NCBI RefSeq assembly: GCF_002091675.1 | Contig: NZ_BDAE01000002.1 | Coordinates: 423,815 to 487,814, forward strand | Length of the DNA stretch: 64,000 bases | Direction of reading: 5' to 3' | Origin: Pseudomonas luteola NBRC 103146 | GTDB taxonomy: Bacteria; Pseudomonadota; Gammaproteobacteria; Pseudomonadales; Pseudomonadaceae | Program-made: the position numbers and the translations under genes | Part shown: piece after piece, positions 26,673-35,650 of the stretch | Layout: each line of letters begins with the position of its first letter | Numbering within the stretch: position 1 is the stretch's first letter | Notes under the pieces: generated by a model | Databases searched by the model: none | What the model was told of the DNA's origin: nothing | Seen by the model: only the letters and a program-made list of their open reading frames with translations

Positions 26673-26840
26673 AAGGGCTCCAGTCAGCAGAACCCCTAGT
26701 GTAAAGGCTTACCGATCATCATGTTTCATGGCTGAGAAAACAGTACTGGCCGGGCAGGGGCGGCAGGGCTAGTGTTGAGGGTGCGCCATCGGCATGGCAT
26801 TACCTGTGTGTAGTGATTTTTCTTTGGGAAAGGAGCTGAC

Positions 26841-27692
26841 ATGTATAAGCATTACCCTGCTGCCTATCAAGCGAGCCACGGTTCGGCCCTGTCGGTGGAT
26901 ACGGCCTTCTATGACCGTATTCGGGAGGGCAAGGATAAGCGGACGCTTATTGAGTCCTTTGACGTTCCGATCCGTACCGGTCGTGCGTGGCGGGTGCCGG
27001 CCGGGCATGTCTTTCGAGTGACGACGCCTGTAGGGCCGCAAGTGGGCGACTTCAATATCTGGAATGCCCATGATCCACGCGAGCGGTTATGGGCAGCCCG
27101 TACCCGTCAGCTACAGGGCGCTCATGTGTCTATCTATGATCGACTGTGGTCGAACCTGCCCTTTCTGCGGCCAATGGTCACCATCACGGACGACACCCTG
27201 GCCAATTATGGCATCGACGAACATGGCGGGCGCGTTCATGACCTGCTGGGCACCCGCTGCGATCCTTACGTCAACAAGCTCCTGACCGGAGAAGATTTCC
27301 ATCATCACTGCCATTCGAACCTGACCCGCGCGGTATTGCCCTACGGGCTGACCGAGTTCGACGTACATGATGTGCTGAACATTTTTCAGGTGACCGGGCT
27401 TAACGATGAGGACATGTACTTCATGAAGGCCTGCCCGGCGAAGCAAGGAGACTACCTGGAGCTTTTCACGGAGATCGACGTGCTGTGCGCTCTGTCGACC
27501 TGCCCGGGTGGTGATCTGTCCGTTGCGCTGTGGGGGCCGGACGCGCAAGACCCGCTGTCCGTCTGCCGCCCTCTGGGCGTTGAGGTTTATTCGCTGGATG
27601 ACACCCTACTGGCAGGCTGGTCATCCCCGGAGCGGGCGGGTTACAAGGGAAACCACGGCCTGGAGCTGGTGAGGCCTGCGTGGGATCGGTGA
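26841..27692 (+). CDS. DUF1989 protein, urea carboxylase-associated family
   Basis: A 283-residue DUF1989 protein, related to the urea amidolyase/urea carboxylase-associated proteins. Typical features are the VPAGHVFRVTTP and GPQVGDFNIWNAHD beta segments, the Cys-bearing LGTRCDPY motif, and CALSTCPGGDLS at the C-terminal part. Family members sit with guanidine or urea carboxylases, but no such enzyme is present here. It is convergent with pcp of the pyroglutamate locus, which uses the same urea-carboxylase-related domain family (PxpBC). A role in pyroglutamate metabolism is therefore tempting but unproven. AAGGAG lies 5 bases upstream. Confidence 0.82.
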   Translation: MYKHYPAAYQASHGSALSVDTAFYDRIREGKDKRTLIESFDVPIRTGRAWRVPAGHVFRVTTPVGPQVGDFNIWNAHDPRERLWAARTRQLQGAHVSIYDRLWSNLPFLRPMVTITDDTLANYGIDEHGGRVHDLLGTRCDPYVNKLLTGEDFHHHCHSNLTRAVLPYGLTEFDVHDVLNIFQVTGLNDEDMYFMKACPAKQGDYLELFTEIDVLCALSTCPGGDLSVALWGPDAQDPLSVCRPLGVEVYSLDDTLLAGWSSPERAGYKGNHGLELVRPAWDR

Positions 27693-27748
27693 AGGACTGT
27701 CCTTTTGAGCCTTGCACTGTACAGCCGTGTTCCGTGTGACGGTAAAAG

Positions 27749-28390
27749 CTAGTTCAGTTGTCCACCGGTTTCCTTGAGATCGGTGGGCGTCATCATGGCC
27801 GCTTTCACGGCAATTCCAAGACCCGCTACCAGGGTCTCGAGTGCCATGGAGGGCTGGCCTGGATGCCGGGCCGCTTGTTCGGGCAGATAAGGGATATGAA
27901 TGAAGCCGCCGCGCACATTCGTGCCGGCGAGCCGGTGCATCAGTCCATAGAACACATGGTTGCAGACAAATGTGCCAGCCGTCTGCGATACCGAGGCAGG
28001 AATACCGGCATCCCTGAGTGCCCGTACAATGGCTTTAATAGGTAGCGTCGAGAAATAGGCCGCCGGACCGCCTGGCACTACAGGTGTATCGATGGGTTGT
28101 TGACCATTATTGTCGGGAATACGGGCATCGTTCACGTTGATGGCTATGCGCTCGAGGGTCAGGTCCGTACGCCCCCCGGCCTGGCCTACACCAATCACCA
28201 GGGCGGGCCGATGAGCTGCCAGCATGTGATCCAGCGAGACCAAGGCAGCACCAAAGACGCACGGCAGCTGGCGCGTGATGATGTAGGCATCGCCCAGATT
28301 CAGACCATCCAGTTGGCGCACGGCCTCCCAGGAAGGATTCACGGGCTCGTTCTCGAACGGTTCGAATCCGGTCAACAGGATGGTAGTCAT
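27749..28390 (-). CDS. pcp: Pyroglutamyl-peptidase I
   Basis: A 213-residue cytosolic C15 cysteine peptidase removing N-terminal pyroglutamate from peptides. The start [21 protein letters not shown] is the family hallmark. The catalytic Cys lies in [15 protein letters not shown], the Glu in [10 protein letters not shown], and the His in the [10 protein letters not shown] segment. GAGGA stands 5 bases before the ATG at 28390. It is the last gene of the DUF969-DUF979-pcp operon, with only 8 bases between it and the permease. Released 5-oxoproline would feed the PxpABC enzyme encoded on the other strand. Confidence 0.93.
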   Translation of the reverse strand: MTTILLTGFEPFENEPVNPSWEAVRQLDGLNLGDAYIITRQLPCVFGAALVSLDHMLAAHRPALVIGVGQAGGRTDLTLERIAINVNDARIPDNNGQQPIDTPVVPGGPAAYFSTLPIKAIVRALRDAGIPASVSQTAGTFVCNHVFYGLMHRLAGTNVRGGFIHIPYLPEQAARHPGQPSMALETLVAGLGIAVKAAMMTPTDLKETGGQLN

Positions 28391-28398
28391 GGTGGTCC

Positions 28399-29349
28399 TC
28401 ACATCAGGATATATAGCAGCATGATATTAACTGCCAATAGACTCAAGGCGGTGGGGATTTGTGCCTTGATGACACTATTCTTGTCCGGCAGATTCAGCAG
28501 GGCGGCTGGCACGATGTTGTAGTTGGCTGCCATAGGTGTCATCAGCGTGCCGCAGTAGCCTGAAAACATGCCTATGGCCGCCATCACCGCCGGGTTGGCA
28601 TCGTATTGCCCGATCAGAACCGGAACGCCCACACCGCCTGTCATCACTGGGAAAGCCGCAAAGCCGTTACCCATAATGATGGTAAACAGCGCCATCCCCA
28701 CGACATACACGGCCACCGCCACGAAGCGGAAATCCATGTTGATATAGGAGGTGGTGAGGTGGGCGACAGCCTTGCCGACGCCCGCATCGTTGAACAGGAG
28801 CCCCAGCATGGCGAGCATCTGCGGCAGTACCAGGGCCCAGCCCAAGGCCTCGGTCAGGCGGCGTGATTCGCGCATGGATTGCACAGGCGTATCGCGCGTC
28901 AGCCAGCAGGCGAGGGCCAAGGAAATCAGACAGCCGACCCCCAGGGAGACAAAGGTCGTATTTTTAGGATCCAGCAGTGGAAGACCACCGATCTGCACGT
29001 CCTTGACCACTACCGAGCCGATAACGGTGACCAGCGGAATGGCCAGGGCGGGAATGAACAATTTGTTCTTGAGGCGCAGCGCACTGGCTTGGCGTTTTTC
29101 AGCAGGCAATTCCCCATGCTTGCCCAGTCCGACGCCACCTGTGCCTGCAATGACGGCCATGACCAGCACGCCTACGCCTACCCAGGCGGGCGGCAATAGA
29201 TCGCCTACCAAAAAAACAAGGCTGAACAGCGCCCAGAAAAAACCTGTCGTCCAGCGCTTGGGATGAGCGCGATCGGCAAAGGTCATGATTGCCGTGATTG
29301 CCAGGATGATGCCGGCCAGCCAGTAAAGGTATTGAATCGAGAGGATCAT
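28399..29349 (-). CDS. DUF979 subunit of a putative 5-oxoproline transporter
   Basis: A 316-residue membrane protein with about nine helices, belonging to DUF979, which is always paired with DUF969. Recognisable segments are [38 protein letters not shown] and [22 protein letters not shown]. The start at 29349 is chosen because AGGAG lies 7 bases upstream and the gene then begins 4 bases after the DUF969 stop. A longer frame from 29514 would overlap that gene and is rejected. Transport of 5-oxoproline is predicted from gene context in this family and agrees with the neighbours here. Confidence 0.87.
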   Translation of the reverse strand: MILSIQYLYWLAGIILAITAIMTFADRAHPKRWTTGFFWALFSLVFLVGDLLPPAWVGVGVLVMAVIAGTGGVGLGKHGELPAEKRQASALRLKNKLFIPALAIPLVTVIGSVVVKDVQIGGLPLLDPKNTTFVSLGVGCLISLALACWLTRDTPVQSMRESRRLTEALGWALVLPQMLAMLGLLFNDAGVGKAVAHLTTSYINMDFRFVAVAVYVVGMALFTIIMGNGFAAFPVMTGGVGVPVLIGQYDANPAVMAAIGMFSGYCGTLMTPMAANYNIVPAALLNLPDKNSVIKAQIPTALSLLAVNIMLLYILM

Positions 29350-29353
29350 GGCA

Positions 29354-30085
29354 TCACTCCTGACGGCCGATAGGCGTATGGTCGGTGTCCGGACGTTTTC
29401 CGCCCAGCTCGCGCTCCAGTTGGCTATTGAAGCGCTTGAGGCGAATGGCATGGATGATGAACGCACAAATGGCGGTAGGAATGCCCCAGACCGCAATGTG
29501 CAGCGGCTCGACATCGATATTGGAGCCGAGCAGGAAGGTATGCATCAGGGCGATGGCACCAAAGGCGACAAAGATGTCCTCGCCAAAAAACAGGCCGACA
29601 TTATCGGTAGCGGCGCACAAGGCGAGCAGTTTGTAGCGAATTTTCTCCGGCAGCTTGCCGTAGCGGTTTTCTGCAGCACCTTCCGCCATGGGCGCTAGCA
29701 AAGGGCGTACCATTTGCGGATGCCCTCCAAGGCTGGTCAGGCCCAGCGCAGCCGTCAGCTCCCGTACAAACAGGTAAAAGATCAGGAGCCGGCCCACCGT
29801 GGCGGTGCGGATCTTGGCAATCCAGTTCTGGGCATGTTCACGCAGGCCATGCCGTTCAAGAAGACCGATTACGGCAAGCGGCAGGAGGATGATGAGGGGC
29901 AGGGCACGTGTCTTGACGAACCCGGCGCCGATAGTGGCAAGAATGGTCTCGAACGGCATGGATGCCGCAAAACCGGTCGCCAGGGCTGCCAGGGCTACGA
30001 CCAGCATGGGATTGAAGCGCAGCACAAAGCCGATGACGATGACCAGCACACCGATCAGTGGCCACAGGTTGACTGTGGTTTGCAT
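29354..30085 (-). CDS. DUF969 subunit of a putative 5-oxoproline transporter
   Basis: A 243-residue membrane protein with about seven helices, DUF969 family. It shows VNLWPLIGVLVIVIGF at the start, ALPLIILLPLAVIGLLERHGLREHA, then REL-TAALGLTSLGGHPQMVRPLLAPMAEG. It is the first gene of the minus-strand operon DUF969-DUF979-pcp. The C-terminus is polar. The pair resembles split gluconate/citrate-type permeases and probably imports pyroglutamate. Its promoter lies in the 359-base gap shared with the divergent LysR gene. Confidence 0.87.
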   Translation of the reverse strand: MQTTVNLWPLIGVLVIVIGFVLRFNPMLVVALAALATGFAASMPFETILATIGAGFVKTRALPLIILLPLAVIGLLERHGLREHAQNWIAKIRTATVGRLLIFYLFVRELTAALGLTSLGGHPQMVRPLLAPMAEGAAENRYGKLPEKIRYKLLALCAATDNVGLFFGEDIFVAFGAIALMHTFLLGSNIDVEPLHIAVWGIPTAICAFIIHAIRLKRFNSQLERELGGKRPDTDHTPIGRQE

Positions 30086-30444
30086 AGGGAGTCTCCCTCG
30101 CCGGTTATGCCCAGGCAGGTGGGTTTGACGGCTGTGTGGAGGCGATCGGGAGCGCCTCCTTTGATATTTACGCCGCCCGAGCCGGCGTCAGTTCTTGTTA
30201 TGACTGCAACGGGCACGATCGCGCCAAAGGTATCAATCTGCGATACCAGAAACCTGCAGTGGCTCGCTCAAGGCGAAGCGTCCCCATTTTTTGTATGGAT
30301 AGTGAAGAACGTCCAACAAATAAAAGTGTTCACCGCTGATTGATAAAAAGCGTGGCCTTTCAGGGGCGAGGCGACTGACGGCCAGTGGTGAGAGGTCGTT
30401 CAAAGGGGGTAGAGTGAAATGCTCTACGGGGATGGTAAGCCAGC
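30086..30444. promoter_or_regulatory. Divergent regulatory region of the pyroglutamate locus
   Basis: No gene is visible. The gap separates the DUF969-DUF979-pcp operon from lysR-pxpABC, so it should hold both promoters and the LysR binding sites. I could not pick a single convincing T-N11-A box by eye. Confidence 0.5.
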
Positions 30445-31359
30445 ATGAACCTTCGCTTTCTCGAAACATTTGTCTGGGTGGCGCGTCTGGGCAGCTTTCG
30501 GCTGACAGCTGAAAAACTGTCCAGCACCCAGGCGGCAATTTCCAGCCGTATCGCCGTGCTTGAAGGCGAGCTGGGTGTCCAGCTGTTCCTGCGCGATCCA
30601 CGAGGCGTCACGCTGACAGCCGATGGCCAGAAGGTCTTGGGTTACGCCGAGCAGATGATCGATACCTGGCACGACCTGCGCAAAGTGCTTGGGCAGGAAA
30701 CCCGGCTGAGCGGACGGATACGCATCGGCGCCATGGACACGGTCATCCACAGCTGGCTGAGCGCCTTGTTCACTTGTGTAACCGACGCCCATCCAAACGT
30801 GGAAATCGAGTTGCTGGCCGATACAGCGCTCAACTTGAGCGACCAGCTGCTCAAGGGACAGCTTGATCTGGTATTCCAGACCGATCTCTTGCGCGCCGAA
30901 AGCGTGCGTAACCTGAAGCTGGCCAGTTATCCCATCCGCTGGGTGGTTGCAACCGACTCGCCGCTCAACCGCGCGTACACCAGTCTGGATGAGCTGGCCC
31001 GCGAGCGGTTGATTACCTTCTCGCGTAATTCGCGTCCCCATCAGGACCTGCTTAACTTTCTGCATCAGCATGGGATTTCGACGCCCCGGGTCTCTTGCGT
31101 CAACTCGGCGGCGGCCATCATCCAGTTGATCAGGGACGGATTTGGCATTGGTGCGTTGCCCCCGGCCCTCGTTAGCGAGGCGCTGAAGCACGGGGCCCTG
31201 GCGCTTCTGCCTTTCGAGGCGCCGCCGCCGTTTGCCGTGTATGCCAGTTGGCATACGGGCGTGGGACTGACGTTGAACGAGGCCATTGTAACGCTCAGCC
31301 AGCAGGTAGTCGGCGGCTTCTGTGCGCAGGTGGGGCCTGAACAGGCATTACCGGCCTGA
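30445..31359 (+). CDS. LysR-family regulator of the pyroglutamate locus
   Basis: A 304-residue LysR-type regulator. The winged helix-turn-helix occupies residues 1-60 (MNLRFLETFVWVARLGSFRLTAEKL, then TQAAISSRIAVLEGELGVQLF). The remainder is the two-lobed effector-binding domain, with the conserved LSGRIRIGAMDTVIHSWL opening and IQLIRDGFGIGALPPALV. It stands between the transporter/pcp operon on one strand and pxpA 97 bases downstream on its own strand. 5-Oxoproline as inducer is inferred from position. Confidence 0.88.
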   Translation: MNLRFLETFVWVARLGSFRLTAEKLSSTQAAISSRIAVLEGELGVQLFLRDPRGVTLTADGQKVLGYAEQMIDTWHDLRKVLGQETRLSGRIRIGAMDTVIHSWLSALFTCVTDAHPNVEIELLADTALNLSDQLLKGQLDLVFQTDLLRAESVRNLKLASYPIRWVVATDSPLNRAYTSLDELARERLITFSRNSRPHQDLLNFLHQHGISTPRVSCVNSAAAIIQLIRDGFGIGALPPALVSEALKHGALALLPFEAPPPFAVYASWHTGVGLTLNEAIVTLSQQVVGGFCAQVGPEQALPA

Positions 31360-31456
31360 AGCAACAAAGCCTTATCGCCGGGGGCCGGAAAGTTTTGTTG
31401 GACAGCCGGCATGATTTCCTCAAAGACTGGTTTTTCCGCATCAAGGGAATCCTGAT

Positions 31457-32203
31457 ATGAGCACGCGTATCCTTCTGAATTGCGATATGGGCGAAAGCTT
31501 CGGGGCCTGGACGATGGGCGACGATGCTCATGCCATGCCACTGGTAGACCAGGCCAATCTCGCGTGTGGCTTCCATGCTTCGGACCCGCTGACGATGCAG
31601 AAGACCGTAGCCCTGGCCGTAAGGCATGGTGTTCGAATCGGTGCTCATCCGGCTTATCCAGACCTGGTCGGCTTTGGCCGCCGGCATATGGTGTGCTCGC
31701 CGGAGGAGGTGAAGGCGCTGGTGCTCTATCAGATCGGCGCACTGGATGCCTTCTGCCGCGCAGCAGGAACGACCGTGCAATATGTGAAACCTCACGGCGC
31801 CCTGTATAACGATCTGGTGCGTGACGATACCTTGCTCACTGCCGTGCTCGAGGCCTGTTTGCAGTTTCGTGAGGGGCTACCGCTTATGGTGCTCGCCAAG
31901 ACGGACAATACCCGTGAGCAGCAGCTGGCGGAGAAAGTCGGCGTACCCTTGCTGCGTGAAGCCTTCGCCGACCGCGCCTACATGCCCGACGGGCAATTGG
32001 CGCCTCGCCGGGAAGCGGGCGCGGTCCATCATGATCCTGAACGTATTCTGTCCCAGGCGATCGCCATTTCCCGCGGGGATGCCTTTCCCGGTTTCGATGG
32101 CCAACCCATGTGCCTGACGGCAGACAGCCTGTGTGTCCATGGAGACAACGCCGAGTCACTCGCTGTGTTACGTCGCCTGCGGGCGGCTCTGGATGCGGCA
32201 TGA
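31457..32203 (+). CDS. pxpA: 5-oxoprolinase subunit A (LamB/YcsF family)
   Basis: A 248-residue LamB/YcsF-fold protein, subunit A of the ATP-dependent 5-oxoprolinase PxpABC, which opens 5-oxo-L-proline to glutamate. Signature segments are [10 protein letters not shown] at the start, [41 protein letters not shown] and [16 protein letters not shown]. Its stop overlaps the pxpB start (ATGA at 32200-32203), so the two are translationally coupled. The order pxpA-pxpB-pxpC differs from the E. coli B-C-A order but keeps all three subunits together. Confidence 0.93.
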   Translation: MSTRILLNCDMGESFGAWTMGDDAHAMPLVDQANLACGFHASDPLTMQKTVALAVRHGVRIGAHPAYPDLVGFGRRHMVCSPEEVKALVLYQIGALDAFCRAAGTTVQYVKPHGALYNDLVRDDTLLTAVLEACLQFREGLPLMVLAKTDNTREQQLAEKVGVPLLREAFADRAYMPDGQLAPRREAGAVHHDPERILSQAIAISRGDAFPGFDGQPMCLTADSLCVHGDNAESLAVLRRLRAALDAA

Positions 32204-32880
32204 TCCGGATTGAGCCCTACGGCGCCGAGGCGCTGATGTTGACCCTGGCGGATACACCCACGCCCGATCTCCCCGGACGTATTGCCCGTCTGGCCGATCT
32301 GATTGAACACAGACTGGGCGACGGTGTGATCGATCTGGTGCCGGGCTGGAATACGTTGCTCATTCACTATGACTTGCTGCGCTACGACCTGACGGACATT
32401 CAGGCTCGCGTCACGGCGATCGTCGAGCGGTGGCGCAAGGAGCCGGAAGCCGTGCAGAGCACTTCACGCCGGCATGAAGTGCCCGTCTGGTACTGCGGGC
32501 CGGACCTGGAGCCGGTGGCCAAGGCCTGCTCGCTGACGGTCGCGGAATTGATTGCTTTGCATAGCGGACGCGATTATCTGGTCGGTGCCATCGGCTTTGC
32601 GCCCGGTTTTGCCTATATGGGCGAGCTGGATGAGCGAATTGTCCTGCCTCGACTGGCCTCACCACGGCCTCGGGTAGAGGCTGGCAGCGTGGCGATTGCC
32701 GAGCGCATGACCGCCATCTATCCCCAGGCGTCACCCGCGGGCTGGCATATCCTTGGACTAAGTGCCTGGCCGCTCTTTGACGCACAGGCCGAGCCGCCAT
32801 GTCCGCTTGCTGTGGGCGATCAGGTTCGGTTCGTTGCGGTTGACGAGGCCGCCTATCGCGCCGCGGGAGGTCAGGTATGA
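32200..32880 (+). CDS. pxpB: 5-oxoprolinase subunit B (KipI-like)
   Basis: A 226-residue KipI-type protein, the B subunit of 5-oxoprolinase (carboxyltransferase domain subdomain 1 fold). It begins [14 protein letters not shown] and carries the family run [38 protein letters not shown] and [15 protein letters not shown] AGWHILG. In Bacillus the relative KipI inhibits the KinA kinase, but the PxpABC context makes the metabolic role far more likely. It overlaps pxpA at the start and pxpC at the end by ATGA, giving a tight operon. Confidence 0.93.
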   Translation: MIRIEPYGAEALMLTLADTPTPDLPGRIARLADLIEHRLGDGVIDLVPGWNTLLIHYDLLRYDLTDIQARVTAIVERWRKEPEAVQSTSRRHEVPVWYCGPDLEPVAKACSLTVAELIALHSGRDYLVGAIGFAPGFAYMGELDERIVLPRLASPRPRVEAGSVAIAERMTAIYPQASPAGWHILGLSAWPLFDAQAEPPCPLAVGDQVRFVAVDEAAYRAAGGQV

Positions 32881-33830
32881 AAGGGTTGAAAGTCATAAAA
32901 CCGGGGCCGCTGAGCCTGCTGCAGGACGTCGGTCGTTATGGGTGGCGTCATCTGGGCGTATCCACATCAGGTCCGATGGACCGTCAGGCGGCGGCCTGGG
33001 CCAATCATCTGCTCGAAAATCCCTATGGTAGTCCGGTCCTGGAAATTGCCCTGGGTGGCGTAGAGATGGAAGCCCAGGTCGATACCTGGCTGGCGCTGAC
33101 CGGGGCGCCGCTGGGCGCGACGGTAGATGGACAGACGGTTCCTGCCTGGTCGCGCTTCTGCATGAAGGCCGGGCAGCGGCTGCAATTGGGATTTGCCCAG
33201 GCCGGGCAACGCGCTTACCTGGGCGTAGTGGGTGGCTTCAGGGGTAAGACCGTGCTGGGTAGCGTGGCCACACATCGTCGCGAAGGTCTGGGCGGACTGA
33301 ATGGCGATGGTCAAGCGTTGCAGGCCGATGACATTCTGGTTTGCAGCCCTGGGCTTGAGGCTTTCGACAAGGCACTGGGTGCGGCGAGCCGCTTCATTCC
33401 CGACTACCGTGAGTCTCCGGTGTTACGTCTGGTCGTCGGGGGCGATGGAGAAGCCTTTGCGGTCGAGCAGCGGGATCGGTTCTTTGGTTCATCCTGGCGA
33501 ATCAGTCCTCAGGCCGATCGGATGGGGATTCGTCTACAGGGCGATGCACCGCTTGCAGCGCCAGTCCGTCAGTGGTCTCTGGGGGTTCTGGCCGGAGCGG
33601 TTCAGGTTCCGCCGGAAGGCCAGCCCATTGTGCTCATGGCAGACTGTCAGACCATGGGGGGATATCCGGTCCTCGGCTTCGTGCATCCGCTGGATCTCTG
33701 CCGGCTGGCGCAATGCCCCGCCCACCATGAAGTGCGCTTCAGGCCGATCGAGCTGGAGGAGGCCCAGGGTGATCTCAAGCGGTTCTATCGGTTCTTCAAG
33801 CACCATGAAATGAACTTATGTGCGGACTAG
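32877..33830 (+). CDS. pxpC: 5-oxoprolinase subunit C (KipA-like)
   Basis: A 317-residue KipA-type protein, the biotin-dependent carboxyltransferase subdomain 2 fold, working with PxpB. Typical runs are LLQDVGRYGWRHLGVSTSGPMDRQAA, NPYGSPVLEIALGG, RAYLGVVGGF and the C-terminal PIVLMADCQTMGGYPVLG. It overlaps pxpB by 4 bases and is the last gene of the operon. The neighbouring Pcp and DUF969/979 permease supply the substrate. No clear terminator follows before the RIO kinase gene. Confidence 0.93.
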   Translation: MKGLKVIKPGPLSLLQDVGRYGWRHLGVSTSGPMDRQAAAWANHLLENPYGSPVLEIALGGVEMEAQVDTWLALTGAPLGATVDGQTVPAWSRFCMKAGQRLQLGFAQAGQRAYLGVVGGFRGKTVLGSVATHRREGLGGLNGDGQALQADDILVCSPGLEAFDKALGAASRFIPDYRESPVLRLVVGGDGEAFAVEQRDRFFGSSWRISPQADRMGIRLQGDAPLAAPVRQWSLGVLAGAVQVPPEGQPIVLMADCQTMGGYPVLGFVHPLDLCRLAQCPAHHEVRFRPIELEEAQGDLKRFYRFFKHHEMNLCAD

Positions 33831-33924
33831 AGGGTGCCGTTTGTGCGAGTGATTTTTGCTGAGCCGTGCGTCATGACGTATAACGTTATGTAGGTATGGC
33901 CAGAAGTGATCAACGTATAAACAG

Positions 33925-34818
33925 ATGAAAACACCCAAGCGCATGGAATCTCTGGTCGAGGACGGCCTGATTGATGAGGTGCTGCGCCCGCTGATGAGCG
34001 GCAAGGAGGCCTCCGTATATGTAGTTCGGTGCGGCGACGAGATCCGTTGCGCCAAGGTCTACAAGGAAGCAAACAAGCGCAGCTTTCGTCAGGCGTCCGA
34101 GTATCAGGAGGGTCGCAAGGTGCGTAATAGCCGTCAGGCGCGCGCCATGGCCAAGAGCACTAAATACGGCAGAAAGGAACGGGAGGAAGCCTGGCAGAAT
34201 GCTGAGGTTGCCGCCCTGTACCGGCTGGCTGGCGCCGGCGTTCGCGTACCGAAGCCGCATGACTTCCTGGACGGCGTCCTGCTGATGGATCTGGTGACGG
34301 ACGAGCGGGGGGATGCCGCTCCGCGTTTGAATGACGTGACCCTGACGCCCGACGAGGCCCGTGAATATCATGAGCTGATGATCCGGCAGGTGGTGCTTAT
34401 GCTGTGTGCCGGACTGGTACACGGCGACTTGTCCGAGTTCAATGTGTTATTGGCGACCGATGGGCCGATGATCATTGACCTCCCTCAGGCAATCGATGCG
34501 GCGGGCAACAACCATGCCTTCCGTATGCTCGCCCGTGATGTGGAAAACATGGCCCAGTATTTTGGGCGTTTTGCGCCTGAGCTGAAGCAGACCCGGTATG
34601 CACCGGAGATGTGGGCGCTTTATCAGAAGGGCGAGCTATACCCGCACACCCCGCTTACGGGCATCTATGCTGAACCCGAGGGGCAGACCGATGTTTCATC
34701 CGTCATGCGCGAAATCGAAGATGCCCGGCGCGAAGAGGCACGTCGCCAAGCGGCTCGTAAAGAGGCCGAGGCACCGTCGTCCAGCGATGAGCCTCCACCC
34801 CCACCATGGCTGAGCTGA
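33925..34818 (+). CDS. RIO1-family atypical serine kinase (PA4780 type)
   Basis: A 297-residue RIO kinase. The N-terminal ISGKEASVYVV-like segment (LMSGKEASVYVV) is the RIO flexible-loop and ATP region. CAKVYKE supplies the Lys, VHGDLSEFNVL the catalytic Asp and Asn, and MIIDLPQAID the metal-binding Asp. The C-terminal tail is charged and ends in a proline run. It matches the proteobacterial RIO proteins of the PA4780 group, whose targets are not known. No good ribosome-binding site is visible. It is followed by the ferritin gene, with a 44-base gap. Confidence 0.87.
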   Translation: MKTPKRMESLVEDGLIDEVLRPLMSGKEASVYVVRCGDEIRCAKVYKEANKRSFRQASEYQEGRKVRNSRQARAMAKSTKYGRKEREEAWQNAEVAALYRLAGAGVRVPKPHDFLDGVLLMDLVTDERGDAAPRLNDVTLTPDEAREYHELMIRQVVLMLCAGLVHGDLSEFNVLLATDGPMIIDLPQAIDAAGNNHAFRMLARDVENMAQYFGRFAPELKQTRYAPEMWALYQKGELYPHTPLTGIYAEPEGQTDVSSVMREIEDARREEARRQAARKEAEAPSSSDEPPPPPWLS

Positions 34819-34862
34819 GCCTGATGCTCGGTCCGGTGCGATCATTTAATTAGGTAGTAACC

Positions 34863-35354
34863 ATGAAAGGTCATACGCAAGTCATTGATTATCTAAAGGA
34901 CCTGCTCCGTGGTGAGCTGGCCGCACGCGATCAGTACTTCATCCATTCCCGTATGTATGAAGACTGGGGGTATCTGCGCCTTTACGAGCGCATCAACCAT
35001 GAAATGGAAGAGGAAACCCAACATGCAGATGCCCTGCTGCGTCGTATCCTCTTTTTGGAAGGGCAGCCGGACATGCGCCCCAAGGACATCAATGTAGGCC
35101 ATACAGTGCCGGACATGCTGCGCAGCGATCTGGCGCTGGAATACGAAGTGCGTGAGGCACTGGCCCAAGGCGTTGCGCTGTGTAACAGCGTGGGTGATTT
35201 CGTCAGTCGTGAAATCTTGGTGGCACAGCTTGAAGACACTGAGGAAGACCACGCCTATTGGCTGGAACAACAGCTGCGGCTGATTGACAAGCTGGGACTG
35301 GAAAATTACCTGCAATCCCAAATGAAGGCCGGCGAGCCTTCCGAGACGGTATAG
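34863..35354 (+). CDS. bfrA: Bacterioferritin-family iron-storage protein lacking the haem Met (FtnA/BfrA type)
   Basis: A 163-residue four-helix ferritin with the ferroxidase residues E18, E50, H53 and later E and H in [12 protein letters not shown]. The haem-ligand Met found in E. coli Bfr (Met52, sequence EMKHAD) is replaced here by Thr (ETQHAD), so haem binding is not expected from this subunit alone. It resembles P. aeruginosa FtnA, first named BfrA, over its whole length ([26 protein letters not shown]). It can form an iron-storage shell, possibly mixed with a haem-binding Bfr subunit encoded elsewhere. Confidence 0.9.
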   Translation: MKGHTQVIDYLKDLLRGELAARDQYFIHSRMYEDWGYLRLYERINHEMEEETQHADALLRRILFLEGQPDMRPKDINVGHTVPDMLRSDLALEYEVREALAQGVALCNSVGDFVSREILVAQLEDTEEDHAYWLEQQLRLIDKLGLENYLQSQMKAGEPSETV

Positions 35355-35366
35355 CGCGCCTGGTTA

Positions 35367-35388
35367 TGAGGCGCAATACAGCGCCTCA
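35367..35388. terminator. Hairpin between convergent ferritin and small gene
   Basis: TGAGGCGC (35367-35374) pairs perfectly with GCGCCTCA (35381-35388) around a 6-base loop. It follows the ferritin stop by 12 bases and overlaps the stop of the minus-strand gene. There is no strong U-tract, so its strength as a terminator is uncertain. Confidence 0.55.
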
Positions 35389-35625
35389 GGCCACTTCCTG
35401 AATACAGACATCACTTAGCCCAACCTCAACGGCACGTCGCTCGATGCTGGGCTGAGCATGCAGCTCCCAAGGGGCATCCACCACACCGGTGGGCTCGGGG
35501 ACATGCTTGATCAGTAGCTGCATGATGGCCTGCTCCTGAGTGATGGGTTCAAAACTCTCCATCTGTTCTTCGAGCGGCTCGCCATTAAAGCGGTAGTGAA
35601 TGGCGTAACGGTGCAGGTTATGCAT
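35386..35625 (-). CDS. Small conserved-looking protein of unknown function, 79 aa
   Basis: I do not recognise the family. The protein starts MHNLHRYAIHYRFNGEPLEE and reads as a soluble alpha/beta domain without Cys clusters or membrane segments: there is one Cys near the C-terminus. The start at 35625 has AAGGAG about 7 bases upstream, better than the longer frame from 35685. It lies 25 bases downstream of ada on the same strand and may be cotranscribed with it. An adaptive-response role is only a guess. Confidence 0.6.
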   Translation of the reverse strand: MHNLHRYAIHYRFNGEPLEEQMESFEPITQEQAIMQLLIKHVPEPTGVVDAPWELHAQPSIERRAVEVGLSDVCIQEVA

Positions 35626-35650
35626 AACGATCTCCTTGAAGGGCCTGTAC

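Noticed and set aside
28363..28373. GGTTCGAATCC looks like a tRNA T-loop
   Set aside because: It codes for the conserved GFEPFE segment of Pcp on the other strand, and no acceptor stem or anticodon arm is near.
29350..29514. Extended N-terminus of the DUF979 protein
   Set aside because: It would overlap the DUF969 gene and has no ribosome-binding site, while ATG 29349 has AGGAG.
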